Shown here piece after piece: positions 36,545 to 46,336 of a stretch of 64,000 nt of DNA. Source of the DNA: CAVTND01 sp963735955 (GTDB taxonomy: Bacteria; Pseudomonadota; Gammaproteobacteria; Burkholderiales; Burkholderiaceae_F); contig CAVTND010000020.1 in NCBI GenBank assembly GCA_963735955.1, positions 1 to 64,000 on the forward strand, in the 5' to 3' direction. The notes under the pieces are model-generated. The model ran no database searches. It was not told the DNA's origin and worked only from the letters and a program-made list of their open reading frames with translations. The position numbers and the translations under genes are program-made. Position 1 is the stretch's first letter. Each line of letters opens with the position of its first letter.

Positions 36545-37561
36545 ATGAGCAATTCATCCGCCGACATCAATCCCAAACAGTTCCGGCAGGCGCTGGGCGC
36601 CTTTACCACCGGAGTCACCGTTGTCACCACGCACGGGCCGGATGGAAAGGATTACGGCCTGACTGCCAACAGTTTCAACTCGGTTTCGGTCGACCCGCCG
36701 ATGGTGCTCTGGAGCCTCAACAAGAATGCGACGTCAGCGCCTGCCTTCACCGGGGCGGGGCACTTTGCCGTGCATGTGCTGGCTACCGATCAGGAGCCTG
36801 TGTCCAACCGCTTTGCCAAGAGCGGCACGGACAAGTTCGCCGGCCTGACACTGGCCCGCGGACCCGGAAATGTTCCGCTGCTGGATGGATGTTCGGCCCG
36901 ATTCCAGTGCCGCACCAGCTACCAGTACGAGGGGGGCGATCACATCATCTTCGTCGGCGAAGTGCTTGCTTTCGACCGTTTCGACAAGGCGCCGCTGGTC
37001 TTCCACAGTGGCGGCTACCGGCGGCTGCAGCAGGACGCGAGCAAGCCGGCCGACGCCAGCTTCAGCGGGAACTGGCTGGGCTCTCTTTTCGGCCGCGCCT
37101 ACTTCCAGATGCAGTTGCCGATTCGCCGGCACCTGAAGGCCATGGGTATGCGCGATATCGATCTTGAATTGTTGGCCATACTCAGCCTGGGGGAAGGCCG
37201 AACTTTCGAGGAACTGCGTCATATCCTGGAATTCATCGGCAAGGACCTGCGCCGGGAAGACCTGCACCCGTGGCTGGAAAAGGGGTTGCTGGTGACAGGA
37301 CAATCCAGCGGCCAAGCCGATGTCTTCAACCTCAGCGAGACCGGAAGACACCTGGTCATCCAGTGGCTGGCCTTTGCCAAGGACGCCGAAATGACCGCGC
37401 TGGAGAGCCTGAGCTACGAGGAAGCGCAGGAGTTGAAGCTGCTGCTACAGAGGGTTATCGACCAGACCGGCGCGGGGCTTCCTGAACAGCTGCGCAAGGA
37501 AAACGTATGGCGTGAAGGCAACCTCTGGCAGCAGTCGTACCCGAACCAGCCAGCGGGTTGA
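36545..37561 (+). CDS. flavin reductase with C-terminal MarR-like domain
   Basis: 338 residues. Residues 1-165 are a HpaC/flavin-reductase-like domain (QFRQALGAFTTGVTVVTT, LTANSFNSVSVDPPMVLWSL, HIIFVGEVLAF), which supplies reduced FMN to the preceding monooxygenase. Residues about 200-330 look like a winged helix (ELLAILSLGEGRTFEELRHI, DVFNLSETGRHLVIQWLAFA). This two-part layout is known for the reductase C1 of Acinetobacter p-hydroxyphenylacetate hydroxylase, where the MarR-like tail senses the substrate and speeds FMN reduction. Substrate-gated reduction is therefore inferred here too. Confidence 0.87.
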   Translation: MSNSSADINPKQFRQALGAFTTGVTVVTTHGPDGKDYGLTANSFNSVSVDPPMVLWSLNKNATSAPAFTGAGHFAVHVLATDQEPVSNRFAKSGTDKFAGLTLARGPGNVPLLDGCSARFQCRTSYQYEGGDHIIFVGEVLAFDRFDKAPLVFHSGGYRRLQQDASKPADASFSGNWLGSLFGRAYFQMQLPIRRHLKAMGMRDIDLELLAILSLGEGRTFEELRHILEFIGKDLRREDLHPWLEKGLLVTGQSSGQADVFNLSETGRHLVIQWLAFAKDAEMTALESLSYEEAQELKLLLQRVIDQTGAGLPEQLRKENVWREGNLWQQSYPNQPAG

Positions 37562-37669
37562 GCACATCCGGGAAAGCAGATCGTCTTCGTGCCCGGCAGC
37601 ACTGGCGCGCCGGTAGTTGCGGCCGCAGGCCATGCGGTCTGACAGAAAAGAACGACAGAGGAGAGACCA

Positions 37670-38941
37670 TTGGCCATGCATCGACCGGGGGCCGCCGACG
37701 TGGAAGTGGGAGCGACGAGAGAAAGGGCGACTCTCTACGCATGGATCGTCTTCGCGCTGACCTTTGCGCTGATGCTGTCCGACTACATGTCGCGACAGGT
37801 GATGATCGCGGTCTTTCCCTTCCTCAAGGCAGAGTGGGCCCTCAGCGATACTCAGCTGGGCGCTCTGGTCAGCGTAGTCGCGCTGACGGTCGGCGTCATG
37901 ATCGTGCCGGTCTCGCTGGTGGCCGACCGTATCGGCCGCGTCAAGAGCATCGTGGCGATGGCCGTGATCTGGGCGCTTGCGACGATTGCCTGCGGACTCT
38001 CCGGCAATTTCACGGCGATGTTCATCGCCCGTGCCGCAGTCGGTCTGAGCGAAGCCGGGTACGCCAGCGCCGGCGGCGCGATCCTGCTGCAGGTCTTCCC
38101 GACGCGCTTGCGTTCAACGGTGCTGGGTGCATTCCTCTCGGCTTCGCTGTTCGGCTCGGTCATGGGCGTCGCGCTCGGCGGCATCCTTGCCCAGCATCTG
38201 GGCTGGTCGATGGCCTTCATCCTGGTCGGCGCCGGCGGACTGATGCTGGCGCTTGTATTTCCGCTGGTGGTGAAAGAGCCGCGCGCGTTCATCGCCACGG
38301 ATGCGCCGCGCCTGTCGCTGAAGCAGATCGCGCGCGCGTTACTGACTACTCGCACCGCCGTCTGCGTGTACCTGGGCCTAGCGCCTTACATGTTCGTGCA
38401 AACCGCGCTGATCACCTGGGCGCCAAGCTATCTCAACCGGTACCATGGCATGGACCCCGCCAAGGCGGCAACGTATGCCGGCGTGCTCGTTCTCTGTTCC
38501 GGCGTCGGCATGATCATCGGCGGCCACCTGGTGGACCGCTTGAGCAGGCAGGACAGGCGCAACCGGCTGCGCATCCCGGCGCTGTTCGCCTTGTGCTCGG
38601 GTCTCATCCTGCTGACGGCTTTCCAGATTTCGCCTGGAACCCTGCAGTTCATGCTGATTGGCGCCGGTTTGATGGTCGGCGCGTTCATCGTCGGCTCCTC
38701 CGGAGCCGTCATGACCGACGTGGTCCCTGCCACCATCCATGCCACGGCCCTGGCGGTCATGTCGTTGGTCATGAACCTGCTCGGTTCCGCCCCCGGCCCG
38801 ATTGCCGCCGGCTGGATCGCCGATCAGTCCAGTCTGCTGACGGCACTGAGTTTCGTTCCGCTGGCATACCTGGTAAGCATCGCTGCCTACGTCATTGGTG
38901 CGAACTTCTACGAAGCGGACAGACAACGGTTGCACGGATGA
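37670..38941 (+). CDS. MFS transporter
   Basis: About 420 residues, 12 TM helices. The start may be TTG 37670 (GAGGAGAGA box 8 bases upstream) or ATG 37676. Contains the MFS loop 2-3 motif as VADRIGRVKSI and an acidic first-helix region (LSDYMSRQVMIAVFPFLKAE) typical of anion:cation symporters and metabolite uptake carriers. Placed between the monooxygenase pair and the sulfite-dehydrogenase pair, it is the likely importer of the cluster's substrate. Confidence 0.87.
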   Translation: MAMHRPGAADVEVGATRERATLYAWIVFALTFALMLSDYMSRQVMIAVFPFLKAEWALSDTQLGALVSVVALTVGVMIVPVSLVADRIGRVKSIVAMAVIWALATIACGLSGNFTAMFIARAAVGLSEAGYASAGGAILLQVFPTRLRSTVLGAFLSASLFGSVMGVALGGILAQHLGWSMAFILVGAGGLMLALVFPLVVKEPRAFIATDAPRLSLKQIARALLTTRTAVCVYLGLAPYMFVQTALITWAPSYLNRYHGMDPAKAATYAGVLVLCSGVGMIIGGHLVDRLSRQDRRNRLRIPALFALCSGLILLTAFQISPGTLQFMLIGAGLMVGAFIVGSSGAVMTDVVPATIHATALAVMSLVMNLLGSAPGPIAAGWIADQSSLLTALSFVPLAYLVSIAAYVIGANFYEADRQRLHG

Positions 38942-38990
38942 GCTCGCGCCGAATTTTGCGCCGTGGCAGCACTGGACCAGGAGCACTTTG

Positions 38991-40349
38991 GTGATATCAG
39001 CGTTTGACCAGCCAGGTCATCTGCGACGTGCCCCGGAAAATTTCCTGAGCGACGCGGACATTCGCGCGGTCAGTGTCGGTCGCCGCGATTTTCTGCGCTC
39101 GAGCCTGATCGCGGCCACTGCGGCCATGGCGGCTCCAACCGTCGCACGTGCCGCACGAGCTGCCGAAGGCGATGCGGCGATTCTCGAACCCCAGGCCTGG
39201 GCCACCTCCCTGGGGCAACCGGTAGCGGCACGCCCCTACGGCATGCCTTCGCAGTACGAAAGCGCGCTGCAGCGCCGCGACTTGCCGATCCTGACCAAAG
39301 CAGGCGCCAATTCGCAGTCGTTCGCGCCCCTGCAAGGATTTTTCGGAATCGTCACGCCCTCGGGCCTGCATTACGAGCGCCATCACCAGGGATGGCAGGA
39401 CATCGATCCGAACATGCATCGGCTGATGATCACGGCCTCCAGTCCGGACCTGATTCAACGGCCTAGCGTCTACACGATGGATGAGCTCATGCGCCTGCCG
39501 CCTGTCTCACGCATCCATTTCCTCGAGTGCGGCGGCAACACCGCAGTCGAGTGGAGCAGTCCGTTGGTACCGACAGTGCAATACACGCACGGCCTGCTCT
39601 CGTGCTCCGAATTCACCGGCGTGCCTCTGCGCCTGTTGCTTGAACACTGCGGCGTTGATTTCAGGAAGGCGCGCTATGTGCTCGCCGAAGGTGCGGACGG
39701 CGCCTCCCTGACACGTACGATCCCCATGGATCTTGTCGAGTCGGGCGAAGTGTTTGTGGCCTACGGCCAGAACGGCGAAATGCTTCGTCCGGAGAACGGC
39801 TACCCGCTGCGTCTCGTCGTGCCGGGCGTGCAGGGTGTGTCGTGGGTCAAATGGCTGCGGCGCATCGAAGTGGGCGACAAGCCCTACGGCACGCGCGAAG
39901 AATCGTTGCACTACGTCGACCTGATGCCTGACGGCAAGCTCCGTCAATACACCTCGACGCAGGAGTGCAAGTCCGTTATCACCACGCCGTCGGGCGGCCA
40001 GAAGCTGCTTACGCAGGGTTTTTTCAACATCACCGGGCTGGCCTGGTCGGGGCGCGGCAAGATCGAGCGGGTGGACGTGTCGGTTGATGGGGGCCGCAAC
40101 TGGAAGACCGCGCGACTGGAGGGGCCGGTGCTGTCCAAGGCGCTCACTCGCTTCAACATCGACTGGGTCTGGAATGGGCAGCGTGCACTGCTGCAATCGC
40201 GCGCAATCGATGAGGCCGGGCACATTCAACCCGATTACCGGCAGCTGCGCGCTGTACGTGGCAACGGCAATCCGCTCTATCACAACAATGCGATCCAGAC
40301 CTGGGAAGTTCAGGCCAGCGGCGAGTTGCACAATGTCCAGATCATTTAA
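38991..40349 (+). CDS. SoxC-like molybdopterin sulfite dehydrogenase, Tat-exported
   Basis: 452 residues; the GTG at 38991 is preceded by AGGAG at good distance. Twin-arginine signal GRRDFLRSSLIAATAAMAAP near residue 40. The sulfite-oxidase fold is shown by IHFLECGGNTAVEWSS, where the Cys (about residue 179) ligates molybdenum, and by the C-terminal dimerisation domain (VDVSVDGGRNWKTARL, TRFNIDWVWNGQ). Close in layout to SoxC and to sulfite dehydrogenase SorA. It overlaps the cytochrome c gene by 17 bases, so the two form one periplasmic enzyme. Expected reaction: sulfite to sulfate with electrons to cytochrome c. Confidence 0.9.
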   Translation: MISAFDQPGHLRRAPENFLSDADIRAVSVGRRDFLRSSLIAATAAMAAPTVARAARAAEGDAAILEPQAWATSLGQPVAARPYGMPSQYESALQRRDLPILTKAGANSQSFAPLQGFFGIVTPSGLHYERHHQGWQDIDPNMHRLMITASSPDLIQRPSVYTMDELMRLPPVSRIHFLECGGNTAVEWSSPLVPTVQYTHGLLSCSEFTGVPLRLLLEHCGVDFRKARYVLAEGADGASLTRTIPMDLVESGEVFVAYGQNGEMLRPENGYPLRLVVPGVQGVSWVKWLRRIEVGDKPYGTREESLHYVDLMPDGKLRQYTSTQECKSVITTPSGGQKLLTQGFFNITGLAWSGRGKIERVDVSVDGGRNWKTARLEGPVLSKALTRFNIDWVWNGQRALLQSRAIDEAGHIQPDYRQLRAVRGNGNPLYHNNAIQTWEVQASGELHNVQII

Positions 40350-41109
40350 GGCATTCGCGGTACTGCTTGCCGCGACGACGCTGCCGGCGATGACGGCGCA
40401 TGCCGACCCGTCCTATCCGGGCATCGGACGGTTGGCGACCGCAGATGAAATCAAGGCCTGGGATATCGATGTTCGTCCCGACTTTCTCGGCGCACCGAAA
40501 GGTGCCGGCACCGTAAAGGCCGGCCGCGAGGTATTCATGGCCAAGTGTGCTTCCTGCCATGGCGAGAACGGCGAATCCAACGCGATGTTCACTGCACTGG
40601 TCGGCGGCACAACGCCGGACGACGTGCAATCCGGGCGAGTAGCGTCCCTGGCCAGCTCGTCGGTATCTGACCGGCGCACTTTCATGAAAGCGTCCACGCT
40701 TTCCTCATTGTTCGACTACATCCAGCGCGCCATGCCCTGGACGCAGCCAAAGTCGTTGACGCCCGACGAGATCTACGGCGTGCTTGCGTATCTGCTCAAT
40801 CGGGCGGGTGTCGTGCCGGACGACTTCACGCTCTCGGAGGGCAATCTGGCCGGCGTTCAGCAGCGGATGCCGAACCGCAACGGCATGACCACCGACCACG
40901 GCATGTGGCCCGGTACGCCGGCGAGCCACGGCGGTATCGGCAACGGTGGACACTGGGACGTGCAGGGCAGCACCTGCATGACGGACTGCGTCACCGAGAT
41001 CAAGCTCGGCCCGGGCGTGCCGGCGCCCATGCGCAAGGCAGCGGGCAATCCTGCCGAGCAGAACCGTTTATTCGGCGCGGTGCGCGGCGCACCGCCGAGT
41101 CTGCCTTGA
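40333..41109 (+). CDS. periplasmic c-type cytochrome partner (SoxD-like)
   Basis: 258 residues with a signal peptide (FKAFAVLLAATTLPAMTAHA). One haem site CASCHG near residue 74, and the surrounding DFLGAPKGAGTVKAGREVFM and IQRAMPWTQPKSLTPDEIYG with LAYLLNRAGVVP are characteristic of the SoxD C-terminal cytochrome domain. A second cysteine pair (GSTCMTDC near residue 215) lacks the His of a haem motif. It overlaps the SoxC-like gene and is its likely electron acceptor. Confidence 0.9.
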   Translation: MSRSFKAFAVLLAATTLPAMTAHADPSYPGIGRLATADEIKAWDIDVRPDFLGAPKGAGTVKAGREVFMAKCASCHGENGESNAMFTALVGGTTPDDVQSGRVASLASSSVSDRRTFMKASTLSSLFDYIQRAMPWTQPKSLTPDEIYGVLAYLLNRAGVVPDDFTLSEGNLAGVQQRMPNRNGMTTDHGMWPGTPASHGGIGNGGHWDVQGSTCMTDCVTEIKLGPGVPAPMRKAAGNPAEQNRLFGAVRGAPPSLP

Positions 41110-41247
41110 ACAAGTGAAGGCGCCACGGCATCGCGTGGACGGCGCGGCATCCGCTGCTGGCTCACGACGATTCCGGTGGAGTGCCCTCTGTCCGCAAAGC
41201 GGCCGGGTTCCACGATGCGATCATCGCAACACGCAAGGAAGAAACCC

Positions 41248-42355
41248 ATGGCGTACTTTGTCACCGGAGCCACTGGCTTCATCGGCCGCTTCCTGGTCCC
41301 GAACCTGCTCAAACGCGGAGAACCGGTCTACGTCCTGGTGCGGAAGTCGTCGGCCAAGAAGCTCGACGCGCTGCGCGAGTACTGGGGCGTCGACGAGAAG
41401 ATGGTGACCGGCGTGATCGGCGATGTCGGGAAGAAGAACCTCGGCATCGCCGATGCCGACCTGCAAGAAGCTCAAGGGCAGGATCGGGCACATCTTCCAT
41501 CTGGCGGCGATCTATGACCTCACCGCCAGCGCCGAAGCTCAGCAGATTCCCAACATCGACGGCACGCGTCACGCGGTGCAATTCGCCGAAGCCGTGCAGG
41601 CGGGGTGCTTCCATCAGGTGAGCTCGATCGCCGCCGCGGGAATGTACCGCGGTGTGTTCCGTGAGGACATGTTCGAGGAAGCCGAGAATCTCGACCAGCC
41701 CTATTTCAGGACCAAGCACGATTCGGAAGGCATCGTCCGGCGCGAATGCAAGCGGCCCTGGCGGATCTATCGCCCGGGCGGCGTGGTCGGGCATTCGAAG
41801 ACCGGGTTCATCGACAAGGTCGACGGGCCGTACTACTTCTTCAAGACGCTGCAGAAACTGCGGAACATCCTGCCGTCGTGGATGCCGTTGATCGGTATCG
41901 AGGGCGGTCGGTTCAACCTCGTTCCCGTCGACTTCGTCGCCGACGCCATCGACCACATTGCCCACAAGCGTGGCATGGACGGCAAGTGCTTCCATCTGAC
42001 CGATCCGAACCCGCATCGTCTCGGGGACGTGCTGAACATCTTCGCCGGCGTCGCCCGCGCGCCGCAGATGCCAGTGCGCATCAACGCACGCGTGTTCGGT
42101 TTGATCCCGGCCCCGATACTTCGCGGCCTGGCCGCGCTGGCGCCGGTGAAGTGGACAGTGCGCAAGGTGCTGACCAACCTGGGCATCCCCCGCGAAATGT
42201 TCCAGCTCGTCAATTTTCCGACGCGATTCGATAACAGCGAGACCGCCAAGGCGCTGCGCGGCTCGGGCATCGCGGTGCCGCCGCTCGAGTCCTACGCTGC
42301 GAAGCTGTGGGACTACTGGGAGCGCAACCTCGCTGCCGATCCCTTGGTCGAGTGA
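41248..42355 (+). CDS. SDR-family oxidoreductase, extended type (one frameshift)
   Basis: About 368 residues; Rossmann start AYFVTGATGFIGRFLVPNLL with the TGATGFIG nucleotide motif. A frame change near 41462 connects to LKGRIGHIFHLAAIYDLTAS. The active-site region shows HQVSSIAAAGMYRG and, further on, PYFRTKHDSEGIVRRE, a YxxxK variant (FRTKHDSE, or Y three residues earlier), then WRIYRPGGVVGHSKTGFIDK. This matches the NAD_binding_4-type reductases related to fatty acyl-CoA reductases. Its position before an acyl-CoA ligase and beside a wax-ester synthase fits fatty acyl reduction, which would supply alcohol for wax esters; that is inference. Confidence 0.8.
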
Positions 42356-42368
42356 GTTGCATCGTGGG

Positions 42369-42475
42369 GAGGCGCCGCCGAGTTTCGTGAACACCATGGC
42401 GCGGATCGTGGCCGACAACGTCGCGGCGCCGTTCAAGCTCGCCGGACCCGGTGTCGCGGGTTCTGCCGACCAGCT
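42369..42475 (+). pseudogene. internal fragment of a second WS/DGAT gene
   Basis: Reads PPSFVNTMARIVADNVAAPF and KLAGPG, nearly identical in DNA and protein to a segment of the wax-ester synthase at 34125-34220. Neither the upstream HHxxxDG nor the downstream part is present. With the related leader at 42488 and the ligase at 42600, it marks the right scar of a duplication. Confidence 0.75.
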
Positions 42476-42599
42476 AATGGATCGAGGTCTTCTGCCATGC
42501 CTTCGACGCGAAGCGCAATGGTGCGCGCGGACGCGGGTCACTAGCATTTGCCCCATACGCTACAGACCCGTGAACTCACGCGTCCTTCGGAGACCGGCA

Positions 42600-44165
42600 T
42601 GTACCTGACCCAGTCACTGCACCGCGCGCGTGCAGCAGCATCCCGATCGCATCGCGAGTGCGCTTCGGCGCCCGCAAGCACAGCTATCGCGAGTTCGTCG
42701 ACCGCGTGGCGCGCCTGGCCGGTGCGCTGCAGAAGCTCGGCATGCAGCATGGCGATCGCGTCGCCATGCTGTCGCTCAACTCCGACCGCTATCTCGAATA
42801 CCAGATGGCGGTGCCCTGGGGCGGCGGCGTGCTGAACCCCTGCAACATCCGCTGGTCGGCGGCCGAGATCCTGTATTCGCTGGACGACTCGGGCTCGAAC
42901 ATCCTGCTGGTCGACGAGACCTTCCGCCCAATGGTCGAGCAGTTTCGCGGCGAATCGAGCACGCTGCGCGAAGTGGTCTATTGCGGCGACGGCGACGTGC
43001 CGACCGGCATGCACGGCTACGAGGCGCTGCTGGCCGCGTGCCGATCCGGTGCCCGATGCCGCGCGCCGCGGCGAGGACCTGGCCGGCATCTTCTACACCG
43101 GCGGCACGACCGGCTTTCCCAAGGGCGTGATGCTCAGCCACACCAACCTGTGCAGCGCGGCGCTCGCGCTGCACGCCGAGGGGCTGGCCTCGCCGGGCGG
43201 CATCTACCTGCATGCCGCGCCGATGTTCCATCTGGCCGACATGGGCCTTTCGAACGTGCACTGGATCGAGGGCAACACCCATACCGATCATTCCGGCGTT
43301 CAATCCTGAGCTCGTGCTCGACACCATCGAGCGCGACCGCGTCACCCATGTGCTGCTGGTGCCGACCATGATCCAGATGCTGGTCGATCACCCGGCGATG
43401 AAGAAGCCGCGCGACCTGAGCGCGCTGAAGACCATCGTCTACGGCGCCTCGCCGATCTCCGAGGCGGTGCTCGAGCGCGCGATGGCCGCGCTGCCCGGCG
43501 TGGGCTTCGTGCAGGCCTACGGCATGACCGAGCTCGCGCCGCTGGCGACCGTCAATCCGGCCTGGTACCACACGGTCGAGGGCCGCAAGCGCGGCAAGCT
43601 GCGCGCGGCCGGGCGGGCCGGCTACTGCATCGAGCTGCGCATCGTCGACGCCCACGACCACGAAGTGCCGCGCGGCACGGTGGGCGAGGTGGTGGTGCGC
43701 GGTCCCAACGTGATGCAGGGCTACTGGAACAAGCCGGAGCAGACGGCCGCGGCGGTGCGCGACGGCTGGATGCACACCGGCGACGGCGCCTGGATGGACG
43801 ACGACGGCTTCATCTTCATCGCCGACCGCCTGAAGGACATGATCATCAGCGGCGGCGAGAACGTCTACTCGGGCGAGGTCGAGAACGCCATCGCGCAGCA
43901 CCCCGCGGTGGCCTCCGTGTGCGGTGATCGGCATCCCGAGCGAGCAATGGGGCGAATCGGTGCATGCGGTGGTCGTGCGCAAGCCCGGGCAGGAGGTCGC
44001 GTCGGAAGCGCTGATTGCGCACTGCAAGATCACTGATCGCGGGCTACAAGTGCCCGCGCAGCGTTGCACTTCGTCGACGCGCTGCCGCTGTCCGGCGCCG
44101 GCAAGGTGCTCAAGACCAAGCTGCGCGAACCCTTCTGGCAGGGCCGCGAGCGCGCCGTCGCGTGA
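42600..44165 (+). CDS. AMP-forming long-chain acyl-CoA ligase (seven frameshifts)
   Basis: About 520 residues; start MYLTQSLHRAVQQHPD after removing one base near 42631. Activates fatty acids to acyl-CoA via acyl-AMP. The ATP-binding loop IFYTGGTTGFPKGVMLSH (43090-43143), MTELAPLA region GFVQAYGMTELAPL, the A8 Tyr/Asp segment GDGAWMDDDGFIFIADRLKD and the hinge DMIISGGENVYSGEVEN are all present. The last part (GYKCPRSVHFVDALPL) includes the P-x-S-V region before the catalytic Lys, seen as GAGKVLKTKLRE. Extra bases occur near 42631, 42657, 43036, 43285, 43922, 44030 and 44065. First gene of the acyl-CoA degradation set. Confidence 0.88.
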
Positions 44166-44215
44166 CGCGCGTCTCGCTTGCTGCTGCTTTCTTTCCAACT
44201 TCTCAGGAGTCGTCC

Positions 44216-45403
44216 ATGAGCCGTGACGTCTTCGTCGCCGGGGTCGGCATGATCCCCTTCACCAAACCGGGGGCCAACGAGCCCTATCCGCAGATGGCCG
44301 CCAAGGCCACCCGCGCTGCGCTGGCCGACGCCGGCATCGGCTACGAGCAGCGTGCAGCAGGCCTATGTCGGCTACGTGTACGGCGACTCCACCGCCGGCC
44401 AGCGCGCGGTCTACGAGGTGGGCATGAGCGGCATCCCGATCGTCAACGTCAACAACAACTGCTCCACCGGCTCGACGGCGCTGTTCCTGGCGCGCCAGGC
44501 GGTGGCGCAGCGGCGCCGCCGAGTGCGTGCTGGCGCTCGGCTTCGAGCAGATGAACCCGGGTGCGCTGGGCTCCGTCTTCAACGACCGACCCAGCCCCTT
44601 CGAGCGCTTCGACGCCGCCACCGATGAGCTGGTCGATGCCGAGTCTGCCGCTGGCGCTGCGCTACTTCGCCGGCGCCGGCCTGGCCCACATGAAGGAGTT
44701 CGGCACGCCAGCTCGAGACCTTCGCGAAGATCCGCGCCAAGGCCAGCCGGCACGCCGCGAACAACCCGCTGGCGGTGTTCCGCACGGTGGTCACGACCGA
44801 CGAGGTGATGCAGGCGCAGGTGCTGTGGCCCGGCGTGTTGACGCGCCTGATGGCCTGCCCGCCGACCTGCGGCTCGGCCGCCGCGATCGTCTGCTCGGAA
44901 GCCTTCGCGAAGAAGCACGGCCTGGACGCGCAGCGTGCGCATCAAGGCGCAGGCGATGACCACCGACCGGCCAGTCACTTTCGAGGCGCGCGACATGCGC
45001 GAGGTGGTCGGCTTCAGCATGGCGCAGTGCGGCGGCCCAGCAGGTCTACGACGCCGCCGGCGTCGGCCCGCAAGACATCGACGTCGTCGAACTGCACGAC
45101 TGCTTCGCGCAGAACGAACTGCTCAGCTACGAAGCGCTCGGCCTGTGCCCGGTGGGCGGCGCGCAGAAGTTCGTCGACGACGGCGACAACACCTACGGCG
45201 GCCAGGTGGTCACCAACCCGTCGGGCGGCCTGCTGAGCAAGGGCCATCCGCTCGGCGCCACCGGGCTGGCCCAGTGCTTCGAGCTGACCCACCAGCTGCG
45301 CGGCACCGCCGACCAGCGCCAGGTCGAAGGCGCGCGGCTGGCGCTGCAGCACAACCTCGGTCTCGGCGGCGCCTGCGTCGTGACCCTGTACGAACGCGTC
45401 TGA
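44216..45403 (+). CDS. SCP2-type thiolase (six frameshifts)
   Basis: About 395 residues. The frame pieces join as YEQVQQAYVGYVYGDSTAGQ, with the nucleophile Cys in NVNNNCSTGSTALFLARQAV (about residue 82), CPPTCGSAAAIVCSEAFAK, VVELHDCFAQNELLSYEALG (the HDCF signature) and the C-terminal GGLLSKGHPLGATGLAQCFE plus GGACVVTLYERV. These are the SCP2-thiolase/lipid-transfer marks: the catalytic His of GHPLGATG and the last Cys. It cleaves 3-ketoacyl-CoA or condenses acyl-CoA. Extra bases near 44351, 44511, 44643, 44709, 44936 and 45039. Confidence 0.88.
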
Positions 45404-45413
45404 AAGGAACCGC

Positions 45414-45854
45414 ATGATCGACAAGAAATGGATCGGCCACGAGCTGCCCGCGTCGGTGCTGCCGATCGAGCGCAGCCGGCTGCAGTTCTTCGCCAAGGCG
45501 ATCGGCGAGACCGACCCGGTCTACACCGACGCCGCCGCGGCACGCGACGCCGGTTACCCCGACCTGCCGGCGCCGCCGACCTTCCTGTTCGCCGCCGAGC
45601 TCGACTCCGGTGCCGCGTTCCGCCTGATCGAGGATCTGCAGATTCCGATCGCCAAGCTGCTGCACGGCGAGCAGAGCTTCACCTACCACCGGAGCGCCTG
45701 CGTCGGCGACACGGTGACGGTGCGCTCCACGATCAGCGACATCTACGACAAGAAGAACGGCGCGCTCGAGTTCGTCGTCAAGACCTCGCGCGCAGTCAAC
45801 CAGCGCGACGAGCTGGTGGCCGAGCTGCGCACCGTCCTCGTCTGTCGCAACTGA
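45414..45854 (+). CDS. MaoC-type dehydratase N-terminal (FAS1-like) domain protein
   Basis: 146 residues, intact. Hot-dog fold of the MaoC_dehydrat_N family: GHELPASVLPIERSRLQFFA, AIGETDPVYTDAAAARDAGY, LPAPPTFLFAAEL and LHGEQSFTYHRSACVGDTV. This half usually lacks the catalytic Asp/His and pairs with a separate MaoC half, here the next gene 40 bases downstream, to form a heterodimeric enoyl-CoA hydratase as in HTD2/ChsH-like enzymes. Confidence 0.9.
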   Translation: MIDKKWIGHELPASVLPIERSRLQFFAKAIGETDPVYTDAAAARDAGYPDLPAPPTFLFAAELDSGAAFRLIEDLQIPIAKLLHGEQSFTYHRSACVGDTVTVRSTISDIYDKKNGALEFVVKTSRAVNQRDELVAELRTVLVCRN

Positions 45855-45893
45855 GCTGCCGCAACTGATCTGTCGCAACCCATGGGAGTCTCA

Positions 45894-46313
45894 ATGAAGC
45901 TGCAATCCTTCGACACCGTCAAGGTCGGCGACGAGCTGCCGGCGCTGCAACTGCCGCCCGTCGACCGCACGACGCTGGCGCTGTTCGCCGGCGCCTCCGG
46001 CGACCACAACCCGATCCACATCGACATCGACGTCGCGCGCCACGCCGGCATGCCCGACGTGTTCGCACAGGGCATGCTGGGCATGGCGTGGCTCGGCCGC
46101 CTGCTCACCGGCTGGGCGCCGCAAAGCCGGCTGCGCCGCTTCGACGCGCGCTTCCAGGGCATCACCCACCTGGGCAACGCGATGCGCTGCAGCGGCCGCG
46201 TGGTCGAGAAGCTCGAGCTCGATGGCGAGCGCTGCGTGCGCATCGAACTGCAAAGCGCCAACCAGTTCGGACAAGCCAAGATCGTCGGCGAGGCGCTCGT
46301 CGCCCTGGCCTGA
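45894..46313 (+). CDS. MaoC-like enoyl-CoA hydratase, catalytic half
   Basis: 139 residues from MKLQSFDTVKVGDELPAL; an in-frame ATG at 45882 is possible. The R-hydratase active-site segment is FAGASGDHNPIHIDIDVARH, with catalytic Asp and His, then GMPDVFAQGMLGMAWLGRLL. Partner of the preceding MaoC half. Stereochemistry (R- or S-hydroxyacyl) is not decided by sequence alone. Confidence 0.9.
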   Translation: MKLQSFDTVKVGDELPALQLPPVDRTTLALFAGASGDHNPIHIDIDVARHAGMPDVFAQGMLGMAWLGRLLTGWAPQSRLRRFDARFQGITHLGNAMRCSGRVVEKLELDGERCVRIELQSANQFGQAKIVGEALVALA

Positions 46314-46336
46314 ACTCATTTCGGAGAACCATACTC

